DNA of 64,000 bases from Streptomyces sp. NBC_00490. Its GTDB lineage: Bacteria; Actinomycetota; Actinomycetes; Streptomycetales; Streptomycetaceae. Each line of letters begins with the position of its first letter. Position 1 is the stretch's first letter. The stretch covers positions 3,472,001-3,536,000 of the forward strand of contig NZ_CP107869.1 in assembly GCF_036013645.1 (NCBI RefSeq). Direction: 5' to 3'. The position numbers and the translations under genes are program-made. The notes under the pieces were generated by a model. The model saw only the letters and a list, made by a program, of their open reading frames with translations, was not told the origin of the DNA and searched no databases. Shown here one piece after another: positions 43,436 through 51,361 of the stretch.

Positions 43436-44710
43436 ATGACCGAGAACTCCACGGGCGAGACCTCCACCACCGAGAACTCGCCCTCCCCGTCCCGCCGTTC
43501 GCTGATCGGCTGGGGCGGTGCCGGGCTCGCGCTCGGTGCCGCCGCGGCCGGCGGGGCGGTGGCGATGACGCGGGCCGGCAACGACGTGGACCCCGCGGGC
43601 GCCGAGGCGGGGGCCGCCGTCGCGTTCCACGGCGGCCATCAGGCCGGTATCTCCACTCCCGTGCAGGACCGGCTGCACTTCGCCGCGTTCGACGTGAAGA
43701 CCGAGGACCGCGCCGAGTTCGTGCAGATGCTCAAGGACTGGACGGCGGCCGCGCGGCGGATGACCGGCGGGCAGGCGGTCGGTGAGGGCGCCTTCGGGGG
43801 GCTGGCCGAGGCGCCGCCGGACGACACCGGTGAGGCGCTGGGGCTCAAGCCCTCGCGACTCACCCTCACCATCGGCTTCGGGCCGTCGCTGTTCAGGAAG
43901 TTCGGGCTCGAGGGCGAACAGCCCGAGGGTCTCTTCGAGCTGCCCAAGTTCGCCGGGGACGCCCTCGACAAGAACCGCAGCGGCGGCGACCTGTGCATCC
44001 AGGCCTGCGCCGACGACCCCCAGGTCGCCGTGCACGCCATCCGCAACCTGGCCCGTATCGGCTTCGGCAAGGTCGTCATCCGCTGGTCGCAGCTCGGCTT
44101 CGGGAAGACCTCGTCCACGACGCCGGAGGAGCAGACCCCGCGCAACCTCATGGGGTTCAAGGACGGCACCCGCAATATCGCGGGGACCGAGACGGACCGG
44201 CTGGAGAAGTTCGTGTGGGTCTCCGACCAGGACGGGCCCGACTGGATGGTCGGCGGCTCCTACCTCGTCGCCCGCCGTATCCGGATGCACATCGAGACCT
44301 GGGACCGCACCTCCTTGCAGGAGCAGGAGGACATCTTCGGCCGCGACAAGGGTGAGGGCGCCCCGGTCGGCAAGGCCAAGGAGCGCGACAAGCCGTTCCT
44401 GAAGGCGATGAAGCCCGATGCGCACGTCCGCCTCGCACACCCCGACGCCAACCACGGGGCGACCATTCTGCGCCGCGGCTACTCCTTCACCGACGGCACG
44501 GACGGGCTCGGTCGGCTCGACGCGGGGCTGTTCTTCCTCGCGTACCAGCGCGATGTGCGCAAGGGATTCGTGCAGATCCAGCGCAACCTCGCCCCGGACG
44601 CCCTCAACGAGTACATCCAGCACGTGGGTTCGGCGGTCTTCGCCGTCCCGCCCGGCGTCCGTGACAAGGACGACTGGTGGGGCAGCACGCTGTTCTCCAA
44701 GGAGGCGTAG
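43436..44710 (+). CDS. efeB: Tat-exported Dyp-type heme peroxidase EfeB
   Basis: 424-residue deferrochelatase/peroxidase of the EfeUOB system. It has a twin-arginine signal (SRRSLIGWGGAG, Arg20-Arg21), so it is exported folded with its heme. DyP signatures are GFKDGTRNI (catalytic Asp243), WDRTSLQEQEDIFGRDK and the His near residue 330 in the HVRLAHP heme-ligand region, then RRGYSFTDG. ATG 43436 has GGGGGAG upstream. It lies 16 bp after efeO, and efeU begins 3 bp after it, so the three are translated from one mRNA. Confidence 0.95.
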   Translation: MTENSTGETSTTENSPSPSRRSLIGWGGAGLALGAAAAGGAVAMTRAGNDVDPAGAEAGAAVAFHGGHQAGISTPVQDRLHFAAFDVKTEDRAEFVQMLKDWTAAARRMTGGQAVGEGAFGGLAEAPPDDTGEALGLKPSRLTLTIGFGPSLFRKFGLEGEQPEGLFELPKFAGDALDKNRSGGDLCIQACADDPQVAVHAIRNLARIGFGKVVIRWSQLGFGKTSSTTPEEQTPRNLMGFKDGTRNIAGTETDRLEKFVWVSDQDGPDWMVGGSYLVARRIRMHIETWDRTSLQEQEDIFGRDKGEGAPVGKAKERDKPFLKAMKPDAHVRLAHPDANHGATILRRGYSFTDGTDGLGRLDAGLFFLAYQRDVRKGFVQIQRNLAPDALNEYIQHVGSAVFAVPPGVRDKDDWWGSTLFSKEA

Positions 44711-44712
44711 CC

Positions 44713-45585
44713 GTGTTCAGCAACTATCTGATCGGTCTGCGCGAGGGCCTGGAGGCCTCTCTCGTCGTCTGCATCCTCATCGCCTATCTGGTGAAGACGG
44801 AGCGCAGGGACGCGCTGAAGCCCATCTGGATCGGCATCGCCGTCGCGGTCGCGATCGCGCTCGGCTTCGGCTGCGCCCTCGAATTCGGCTCCCAGGAGCT
44901 GACGTTCAAGGCGCAGGAGGCGCTCGGCGGTTCCCTGTCGATCCTCGCGGTCGTCCTGGTGACGTGGATGGTCTTCTGGATGCGGCGCACCGCCCGGCAC
45001 CTGAAGGCGGAGCTGCACGGCAAGCTGGACGCGGCCCTGCGGATGGGCACCGGCGCGCTGGTCGCCACCGCGTTCCTCGCGGTCGGCCGGGAGGGTCTTG
45101 AGACGTCCCTGTTCGTGTGGGCGTCGGTGCACGCGGCCGGTGACGGGACACCGCGCCCGCTGATCGGTGTGGGGCTCGGCATCGCCACGGCGGTCGTGCT
45201 GGGCTGGCTGTTCTACCGGGGCGCGTTGAAGATCAACCTCGCCAAGTTCTTCACGTGGACCGGCGGCATGCTGGTCGTCGTGGCGGCGGGCGTGCTGGCG
45301 TACGGCTTCCACGACCTCCAGGAGGCCGACTGGCTGCCGGGCCTGAACGACAAGGCCTTCGACATCTCCGGGGCCATCCCGCCGGACAGCTGGTACGGCA
45401 CCCTGCTGAAGGGCGTCTTCAACTTCCAGCCGGACCCGACCGTGCTCCAGGTCACGGTGTGGCTGCTGTACCTGGTCCCGACGCTCGCGCTGTTCCTCGC
45501 CCCGGTAGGGTTCGCCTCCGGGAAGGGGAAGGTGAAGGCATCCGATGAGCAGGGATCGCAGCCCTCGAAGGCTCCGCAGTCTTGA
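44713..45585 (+). CDS. efeU: High-affinity Fe(II) permease EfeU (FTR1 family)
   Basis: 290-residue OFeT/FTR1-family permease with seven transmembrane helices. The two ferrous-iron REGLE motifs are present: LREGLEASL (residue ~10) and GREGLETSL (residue ~128). The GTG at 44713 uses AAGGAGGC within the end of efeB as its ribosome site. The C-terminus after the last helix is short and charged. It imports ferrous iron, or iron reoxidised by EfeB, in concert with EfeO. The next gene starts inside its last 41 bp. Confidence 0.94.
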   Translation: MFSNYLIGLREGLEASLVVCILIAYLVKTERRDALKPIWIGIAVAVAIALGFGCALEFGSQELTFKAQEALGGSLSILAVVLVTWMVFWMRRTARHLKAELHGKLDAALRMGTGALVATAFLAVGREGLETSLFVWASVHAAGDGTPRPLIGVGLGIATAVVLGWLFYRGALKINLAKFFTWTGGMLVVVAAGVLAYGFHDLQEADWLPGLNDKAFDISGAIPPDSWYGTLLKGVFNFQPDPTVLQVTVWLLYLVPTLALFLAPVGFASGKGKVKASDEQGSQPSKAPQS

Positions 45586-46549
45586 CCGGAGGGTGCTGAC
45601 AGCGGCCTCGGTGACCGCTTTGTCGCTGACGGCGAGCGGGTGCGTGGTGGTCCACGGGGAGCGCGAGGTGCTCCCCGCGACGACCAGGGCCGAAGCCGCC
45701 GAGGCGCTCCGGGAGTTCACGGCCGCGTACAACAACGCCGACAAAACGTACGACAGTTCCCTGGACGCGGACCACGTCACCGGGCCTCTCGCCGACATCG
45801 ACGCGGCGCGGCTGAAGGCGGGCCGGGCCAACAGCCCGCAGGGCAACACGGCGCACACCCCGCTGAAGCTGGCCGACGCGAAGTACACCATCCCCAAGAA
45901 GGCGGGCTGGCCTCGCTGGTTCGTCGCCGACACCGCCGCGAACAAGGGCGGCAGCGCGCGCTGGCTGTTCGTGTTCACGCGCGACGGCCTGGACGAGCCG
46001 TTCCAGGTGGCGTATCTGACGCTGGTCGCACCGGACGACGTACCGCAGTTCAAGACGGACACGGACGGCTGGGCGGAGGCCGTTCCCGCGAACTCGACGG
46101 AACTGTCCGTCGCCCCGCAGCAGTTGAGCCAGGGCTACGCGACGTATCTGCAGAACGGCGAGGGCAGGACCTTCGCGGCGGGCGCGCACACCAGCGGATG
46201 GCGCGCCCAGCGCACGAAGGACGCCAAGAAGCCGGGGCGGGCCACGCAGTACATCGACGAGTCGCTGACGAACGGTGACTACGCCCCGCTGGCGCTGCGC
46301 ACCAAGGACGGCGGCGCCCTGGTGTTCTTCAGCACGCGGCACTTCATGAAGCAGACCGCCTACGCGGGCACCACGCTCCCCGACCAGAACGCGGCCGTCG
46401 ACGCCCTGACGACCGGCGAGGTCAAGCAGTCGCTGACGATGGAGTTCGTCTCCAACGAGGTCGCCCTGGACCCGGCGAAGGGTGCGGACGGCGGGCAGGT
46501 GTCGGTGCTGGGGCGGATCCAGGGACTGACGGCGGCGAAGGGCGAGTAG
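45545..46549 (+). CDS. Lipoprotein linked to EfeUOB, function unknown
   Basis: 334-residue lipoprotein (lipobox LTASGC, Cys33 after a 26-residue basic N-terminal part). The mature domain contains HDxx-free, Trp-rich alpha/beta sequence (AGWPRWFVADTAANKGGSARWLFVFTRDG; SGWRAQRTKDA) with an unusually high Lys content. I do not recognise the family. It starts within efeU in another frame, so is translationally coupled and surely co-regulated by iron, suggesting a role in iron binding or cell-surface maintenance. No cysteine other than the lipid-attached one. Confidence 0.78.
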   Translation: MSRDRSPRRLRSLDRRVLTAASVTALSLTASGCVVVHGEREVLPATTRAEAAEALREFTAAYNNADKTYDSSLDADHVTGPLADIDAARLKAGRANSPQGNTAHTPLKLADAKYTIPKKAGWPRWFVADTAANKGGSARWLFVFTRDGLDEPFQVAYLTLVAPDDVPQFKTDTDGWAEAVPANSTELSVAPQQLSQGYATYLQNGEGRTFAAGAHTSGWRAQRTKDAKKPGRATQYIDESLTNGDYAPLALRTKDGGALVFFSTRHFMKQTAYAGTTLPDQNAAVDALTTGEVKQSLTMEFVSNEVALDPAKGADGGQVSVLGRIQGLTAAKGE

Positions 46550-46567
46550 CCCCCTCCGGGAGGTGCC

Positions 46568-47296
46568 TCAGCCGCGCGAGGGCCAGGCCGTGGAGGCGTG
46601 ATCCCGGTCCTCGCCGGCCCAGCGGGCGCCGGCGTCGGTGAGGATCTCCAGCAGGCTCAGCGGGTCGGGCAGCGGGTGCTCCGGGCCGCGTACCCAGCGC
46701 ACGGTCCGACCGTCACCGGGCAGCCGGGCGGGCGGTACGAGGACGTAGGAGCCGCGGCAGTGCCAGCGCAGCCCCGGATGCTCGTCCATCGTCTCGGGGT
46801 GGCAGTCCAGCTCGCACGGCCACCACTCGTCCTCGTCCTCGGGGGTGCCGCGGGTGAGGGTGAAGAACATCAGCCGGCCGTCGGTCTCGGCGACCGGGCC
46901 GACCTCGATACCGGAGGCGAGCAGCCGTTCCAGGGCCTCGCGGCCGGCGTCGAGGGGCATGTCCAGGACGTCGTGCACCATGCCGGTCGCGGTGATGAAG
47001 TTGGCCTGCGGCTGATGCCGGGCCCAGCGCTCGATCTGGGTGCGGTCGGTGGTGGACTGCGTCTGCCAGGCGAAGGAGACGGGGTGCCGGGCGGGCGTGG
47101 GACAGCCGACGCGGTCGCAGGAACAGCGGTAGCCGGCCGGGTGCGCGGCGGGCGCGAGAGGCAGTCCCGCCCCGGCGGCGGCCAGCAGCAGGGCCTCACG
47201 GCCGCCGTCGTCGGCGGCGTCCTTCGGGCGGCGTCCACGCAGCCACTGGGTGAGTTTGCCCTGCCGGCCGGTCCGGCCGCCGAACTCCTGGCTCAT
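46568..47296 (-). CDS. Prim-Pol (bifunctional DNA primase/polymerase N-terminal) domain protein
   Basis: 242 residues. After a charged N-terminus, residues ~35-80 (ALLLAAAGAGLPLAPAAHPAGYRCSCDRVGCPTPARHPVSFAWQTQST) carry the conserved opening of Streptomyces Prim-Pol domain proteins, including a CxC...C cysteine cluster and the PxxRHP motif. The acidic-catalytic residues of active AEP enzymes are not obvious, so it may be a non-catalytic relative. The ATG at 47296 follows GGCGAGG. A free-standing gene convergent with the iron operon. The domain name comes from pattern memory. Confidence 0.7.
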   Translation of the reverse strand: MSQEFGGRTGRQGKLTQWLRGRRPKDAADDGGREALLLAAAGAGLPLAPAAHPAGYRCSCDRVGCPTPARHPVSFAWQTQSTTDRTQIERWARHQPQANFITATGMVHDVLDMPLDAGREALERLLASGIEVGPVAETDGRLMFFTLTRGTPEDEDEWWPCELDCHPETMDEHPGLRWHCRGSYVLVPPARLPGDGRTVRWVRGPEHPLPDPLSLLEILTDAGARWAGEDRDHASTAWPSRG

Positions 47297-47474
47297 GTAT
47301 CGCCTCGCCTCGCTGTGGTGCGGACAGCATGCTCTATGGTCCCACCATCCTGCGCTCCCGGTGGCCGGAGCCGACAACCGGGGTAGGCGGGACAGGGCGT
47401 ACCGGGGAGGAGGATCGGGTGAAATCCTCCGCTTTGACAGGATTTAGAGACCCGGCGCCCCTACCGTGGTCGTC

Positions 47475-48314
47475 ATGGTCACGAGGATCGCGCTGACGGG
47501 CCTGGCTTCGGCGGTTTCCCTGGTCTCGCTGCTGGGACCGACGATCCCGCTGGAGTGGGGACCCGGACCGCTCACAGTGGACTCGCTGCCGCGTGTGACA
47601 TACGTCGCCCATCGCGGCGGCGCCCGTGAGGTGCCCGAGAACAGCCTGTCGGGGCTCATGGCCGCCTATGCACGCCGTACGGCCCACGTACTGGACTTCG
47701 ACACCCGCATGCTGAGCGACGGCACGCTGGTCGTGATGCACGATCCGCTGCTGAACCGCACGACGTATCTGGGCGGCGAGGTGCACAAGCTGAACGTGCG
47801 GGAGTGGCAGGGCGTACGGGTGCGTCCCAAGGCCTCCCTCCCCGGCAGCTGGCGGTCGGAGCGGCCGCCCACCGTGGCCCAGGTGCTGGATCTGCTGGGC
47901 GGGCGGGCCGTGCTGATGCTGGAGGCGAAGGACCCCCGGAGCGTGTCCCCGCTGGCGGCACTGCTCCGCTCCCGGGGCCTGACCCGCTCGGTCGTCGTCC
48001 ATTCCAACGACCCGGCACTGGCTCGGCGGGCCCATCGCCTGGGCCTCCTGACCGGCCTGTGGCGCTCGGCCCAGCAGCTGCGCACCGACCGTCCCGAGCG
48101 GTGGCGGTCCTTCGTGGACGTCCTGGACGTCGACTACAAGGCACGTGACGCGGACCTGGTCCGGGCGGTGAACTCCGGGGTCCGGCGGGTGTGGGCCCAC
48201 ACGGTGGTGACGGCGGCGCAGCGGGACCGGGTGCTGCGGCTGGGCTGCGACGGGGTGATCACGGATACGCCGGGGCGGCTGGCGCGGGTGCCTCAGCGCG
48301 GGGCGAGACCGTAG
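47475..48314 (+). CDS. Glycerophosphodiester phosphodiesterase family protein (exported)
   Basis: 279 residues starting with a signal/anchor (VTRIALTGLASAVSLVSLLGPTI). The GDPD TIM barrel shows VAHRGGAREVPENSL (the HR-Glu-Asn metal site), LDFDTRMLSDGTLVVMHDPLLNRTT (Asp and His of the general acid/base), LMLEAKDP and DGVITDTPGRL. It hydrolyses glycerophosphodiesters outside the membrane to recover glycerol-phosphate. The ATG at 47475 is chosen; a GTG at 47466 is in frame. There is no ribosome site; possible leaderless start. The 3' end overlaps the convergent TetR gene by 22 bp. Confidence 0.9.
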   Translation: MVTRIALTGLASAVSLVSLLGPTIPLEWGPGPLTVDSLPRVTYVAHRGGAREVPENSLSGLMAAYARRTAHVLDFDTRMLSDGTLVVMHDPLLNRTTYLGGEVHKLNVREWQGVRVRPKASLPGSWRSERPPTVAQVLDLLGGRAVLMLEAKDPRSVSPLAALLRSRGLTRSVVVHSNDPALARRAHRLGLLTGLWRSAQQLRTDRPERWRSFVDVLDVDYKARDADLVRAVNSGVRRVWAHTVVTAAQRDRVLRLGCDGVITDTPGRLARVPQRGARP

Positions 48315-48907
48315 AGGGCGTAGTCGACGAGGGTGTCGGTGTACGTGTGGTCGATGGGGCCGGTGTGCTGGAGCCAGCGCTGGGCCAGGGGCGAGACGAA
48401 CAGCTCCAGGGCGATGCGCGGGTCGATGTCCTGGCGTACCTCGCCGGTGTCCTGTGCGGTGCGCAGACGGTCGACGTAGAGCTGGAGCGAGGGTTCGAGC
48501 AGCTTGGCGACCAGTTCCCGGCCGAGCTGCTCGTTGACGACGCCCTCCGCGGCCAGGGCGCGGGACGGCACCTCGAAACGGGGGTCCCTCAGCTCGTCGA
48601 CGGTGGCGCGCAGTACGGCCTTCAGGTCGGCGGCGAGGTCGCCCGTGTCCGGGAAGGCGTAGGACTCCTGGCCGGCCTCGCGTGCGGACTGTTCGCCGAG
48701 GTCGAGGAAGGCCTCCATCAGCACCTCCGCCTTCGACGACCACCACCGGTAGATCGTCTGCTTGCCGACGCCTGCGCGGGCCGCGATGCCCTCGATGGTG
48801 GTCTTGGGGTAGCCGACCTCGCCGACGAGTGCGAGGGCGGCGTCATAGATGGCGCGGCGGGACTTCTCGCTGCGGCGAGTGGTGTCGGGGGCGGGCTGCT
48901 TGACCAT
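48293..48907 (-). CDS. TetR-family transcriptional regulator
   Basis: 204-residue TetR-type regulator. The HTH is IEGIAARAGVGKQTIYRWWSSKAEVLMEAF (about residues 38-67), with a TetR_C-type ligand domain after it (LREAG-like helices). The N-terminus is MVKQPAPDTTRRSEKSRRAIYDAALALVGEVGY. It is likely autoregulated through an inverted repeat upstream. Its target is not adjacent in an obvious way; candidates are the convergent GDPD gene or distal genes. Confidence 0.88.
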   Translation of the reverse strand: MVKQPAPDTTRRSEKSRRAIYDAALALVGEVGYPKTTIEGIAARAGVGKQTIYRWWSSKAEVLMEAFLDLGEQSAREAGQESYAFPDTGDLAADLKAVLRATVDELRDPRFEVPSRALAAEGVVNEQLGRELVAKLLEPSLQLYVDRLRTAQDTGEVRQDIDPRIALELFVSPLAQRWLQHTGPIDHTYTDTLVDYALYGLAPR

Positions 48908-48929
48908 GGCCCGACGGTAGCAGGCGAGT

Positions 48930-48944
48930 GAGACGCCCCGTCTC
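48930..48944. promoter_or_regulatory. Candidate TetR operator
   Basis: GAGACG (48930-48935) and CGTCTC (48939-48944) form a 6-bp inverted repeat with a 3-nt spacer, 22 bp upstream of the TetR start codon on the minus strand; the flanking GGCGAG/CTCGCC extends the dyad. Confidence 0.42.
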
Positions 48945-48960
48945 GCCGAACCCGAGGGTT

Positions 48961-49172
48961 CCTCGCCCCCGCCGCCCCTACCCGTCCCATCCCCAGGGGG
49001 CTCCGCCCCCTGGACCCCCGCTCCTCAAACGCCGGAGGGGCTGGATCTACTGACGCCGGTCCAGATATCCAGCCCGTCCGGCGTTTGAGGACGAGGCCCG
49101 TTCAGGGCCGACAGTGGGGGTCTGGGGGCGCAGCCCCCAGGGACGGGACGGGTAGGGGCGGCGGGGGCGAGG
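48961..49172. repeat. Long-armed palindromic intergenic repeat, copy B
   Basis: The same 23-bp outer arms as copy A (48961-48983 with 49150-49172) and the same nested dyads (GGGGGCTCCGCCCCC, CTCAAACGCCGG). The central part differs: copy B carries about 30 extra bases around GATCTACTGACGCCGG. It sits between the TetR gene promoter and the 3' end of the Rsm22-type gene. Confidence 0.75.
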
Positions 49173-49182
49173 AAAGGGTCGG

Positions 49183-50169
49183 TTACGGCAGTGGGGGCCA
49201 GGGGTCGCCCCACGTCGCGTTTCTTGCCGCCTTATACAGGTCGCCGTGCCGCTTCGTCACCGTCGTGCGGGACAGTTGCTCATCCGTCTCGCAGAGGTCC
49301 AGCAGGACCTGGCCCTTGCGGATCTGGGGGCGGCGGATGACGCGGGACACGGCCGGGGTGACCGGGAAGCGGGCGGCGGCGACGTAGCTGAACTTCTCGT
49401 CCTCGTAGGCCAGGGAGCCACCCTTGACCTGCCGGTGCAGGGACGAGCGGCTGACCCGTGTCGAGAAGTGGCACCAGTCCTCGCCGGGCACGATGGGGCA
49501 GGCCGCGCTGTGCGGACAGGGAGCCGCGACCTGGAAGCCGGCCGCGATCAGCCGGTCACGGGCCTCGATGACCCGGGCGTAACCGTCCGGCGTACCGGCC
49601 TCGACGATCACCACCGCCTGCGCGGCACCCGCGGCGGCGTCGACGAGGGCGGTGCGGTCGCCGGGAGTGAGTTCGTTCAGGACGTAGGACACCGTGACGA
49701 GGTCCGTGCTCTCGAGCGCGAGGGCGGAACCGATCCGCGAGCGTCGCCACGTCGCGCCCTCCAGCGCCGGGTTCGCCACGGCGATCTCCCGGCCGAGGGC
49801 CAGCGCGGGCTCCGCCCAGTCGAGGACCGTGACCGACCGCGCCCCGGACCAGGTGGCACTGACCGCCCAGGTCGCCGCCCCGGTCCCCCCGCCGACGTCC
49901 ACATGACTCCCCGGCACCCACCGCGGCACCGCCTCCGCGAACGCGTCCAGCGCCGAGCGCACCGCCTCGAAGGTGGCCGGCATCCGGTACGCGGCGTACG
50001 CGGCGACGTCCGCCCGGTCCCGGAGGATGGGCGCGTCGGTCGGGGTGGCACCGCGGTAGGTGGCGATCAGCCGGTCGACGGCCTGCGCGGCCTGCTTCGG
50101 GGGCAGTCCGTCAAGGACGGTGGCAAGGGTGGCGCGAAGGGTCTCGGCCGGGGATACGGGGGCGTTCAC
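49183..50169 (-). CDS. Rsm22-family small-subunit ribosome methyltransferase-like protein
   Basis: 328 residues. The SAM-binding motif I is HVDVGGGTGAATWAV (about residue 90), followed by VTVLDWAEPALALG and YVLNELTPGDR. The C-terminal part contains CPHSAACPIVPGEDWCHFSTRV, the Cys/His cluster conserved in the mitochondrial ribosome assembly factor Rsm22 and its bacterial relatives. Probably an rRNA methyltransferase or assembly factor. GTG at 50169; it stands alone with the palindromic repeat beyond its 3' end. Confidence 0.84.
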   Translation of the reverse strand: MNAPVSPAETLRATLATVLDGLPPKQAAQAVDRLIATYRGATPTDAPILRDRADVAAYAAYRMPATFEAVRSALDAFAEAVPRWVPGSHVDVGGGTGAATWAVSATWSGARSVTVLDWAEPALALGREIAVANPALEGATWRRSRIGSALALESTDLVTVSYVLNELTPGDRTALVDAAAGAAQAVVIVEAGTPDGYARVIEARDRLIAAGFQVAAPCPHSAACPIVPGEDWCHFSTRVSRSSLHRQVKGGSLAYEDEKFSYVAAARFPVTPAVSRVIRRPQIRKGQVLLDLCETDEQLSRTTVTKRHGDLYKAARNATWGDPWPPLP

Positions 50170-50215
50170 CCGGTGATTCTAGGTCGCCCGGAACCCGCCC
50201 CGAACGCCGTCGCCC

Positions 50216-51361
50216 TCACCCGCCGGACAGACTGGTGGGCCGGACCGCGCGCGCCAGACGGGTGGCACCCGCCGCTCTCGGTCTGCTGTCCGGTGGCCGT
50301 CTTCGGGGGTGGACCGCGTTCGACAGCAGCACCAGGAACGTGTCCGTCGAGCGGTCCAGGACCAGCGAGGTCCCGGTGAAGCCGGTGTGGCCCGCGGCCC
50401 CCCGCCCCGCCAGTTCGCCCATGAACCACGGCTGGTCGACGGCGAAGCCCAGGCCGGGCGGGGTCAGCATGAGTTCGACGAAGTCGGGGCCGAGGATGCG
50501 GGCGGGGCCGTAGGAGCCGCCCGCCAGCAGGGCGCGGCAGAAGACAGCCAGGTCACGGCCGGTGGAGAAGAGACCGGCGTGGCCCGCCACACCGCCCAGC
50601 GCCCACGCGTTCTCGTCGTGGACGACCCCCCGCAGCATCCCCCGGTCCGCCTTGGCCCAGGGCCTTCGCTGGTACTCCGTCGCCGCCGCCCCGGGGCACG
50701 GCCCGAACCCGGTGGCCGTCATCCCCAGCGGCCGGGTGATGCCGTCGTGGACGAGGGTGTCCAGGCCCCGGCCGGTGATGCGTTCCAGGACGTGCTGGAG
50801 GAGGAGCAGGTTCACATCCGAGTACGTGTAGGTGCCGGGCACGCCGATGGGGGGTTCGGACCGCAGCAGCTCCAGCCGTTCGGCGTCGTCCGCGCAGTCG
50901 TACAGCGGGAGTTCGGGGCGGAGCCCGGAGGTGTGCGTGAGCAGCTCCCGTACCGTCACCCCGTGCCGGGCGGCGGCCCGGAAGTCCGGCAGGTACGCGC
51001 CCACCCGGGCGTCGATGCCGAGGGTGCCGCGTTCGATCTGCTGCATCGTGGCGACCGCGGTGAACAGCTTGGTGAGGGAGGCGAGGTCGAAGGGGGTCGC
51101 GACCGTCATGGGGACGCGTGCCTTGCGCGGCAGCTCCACGCCCGCGTCGGCCTCGGGGTCGTAGGAGGCGTACCGGACCGCCCAGCCCGCCGCCGCCTCG
51201 ACGGCGATCACGGGGCCGCGTCCGGCGACGACGACGGTGCCGGCCGCCCAGGGGCGCTCGCCGGTGGTGAGGTCGTGGGCCTCCTGGGTCAGGTGTTCGA
51301 GCTCTCCGGGGTCGAGTCCGGCCCGTTCCGGTGTGTCGCTGCGCAGTCTTGGCGCGCTCAG
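50216..51361 (-). CDS. Serine hydrolase / beta-lactamase-family protein, apparent CTG start
   Basis: 381 residues of the class C beta-lactamase/penicillin-binding fold. Motifs: SLTK (Ser-x-x-Lys nucleophile, FDLASLTKLFTAVATMQQ), YSDVN (Tyr-x-Asn) and HTGFTGT in place of KTG. No signal peptide is visible, so it is probably a cytoplasmic esterase or peptidase-like enzyme. No ATG or GTG is in a suitable place: homologues begin as MSAPRLR, and here that position is CTG at 51361, which overlaps the upstream MFS stop (CTGA) and has GGAGGG 9 nt upstream. Coupled with the Bcr-like MFS gene. Confidence 0.84.
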   Translation of the reverse strand: MSAPRLRSDTPERAGLDPGELEHLTQEAHDLTTGERPWAAGTVVVAGRGPVIAVEAAAGWAVRYASYDPEADAGVELPRKARVPMTVATPFDLASLTKLFTAVATMQQIERGTLGIDARVGAYLPDFRAAARHGVTVRELLTHTSGLRPELPLYDCADDAERLELLRSEPPIGVPGTYTYSDVNLLLLQHVLERITGRGLDTLVHDGITRPLGMTATGFGPCPGAAATEYQRRPWAKADRGMLRGVVHDENAWALGGVAGHAGLFSTGRDLAVFCRALLAGGSYGPARILGPDFVELMLTPPGLGFAVDQPWFMGELAGRGAAGHTGFTGTSLVLDRSTDTFLVLLSNAVHPRRRPPDSRPRAAGATRLARAVRPTSLSGG

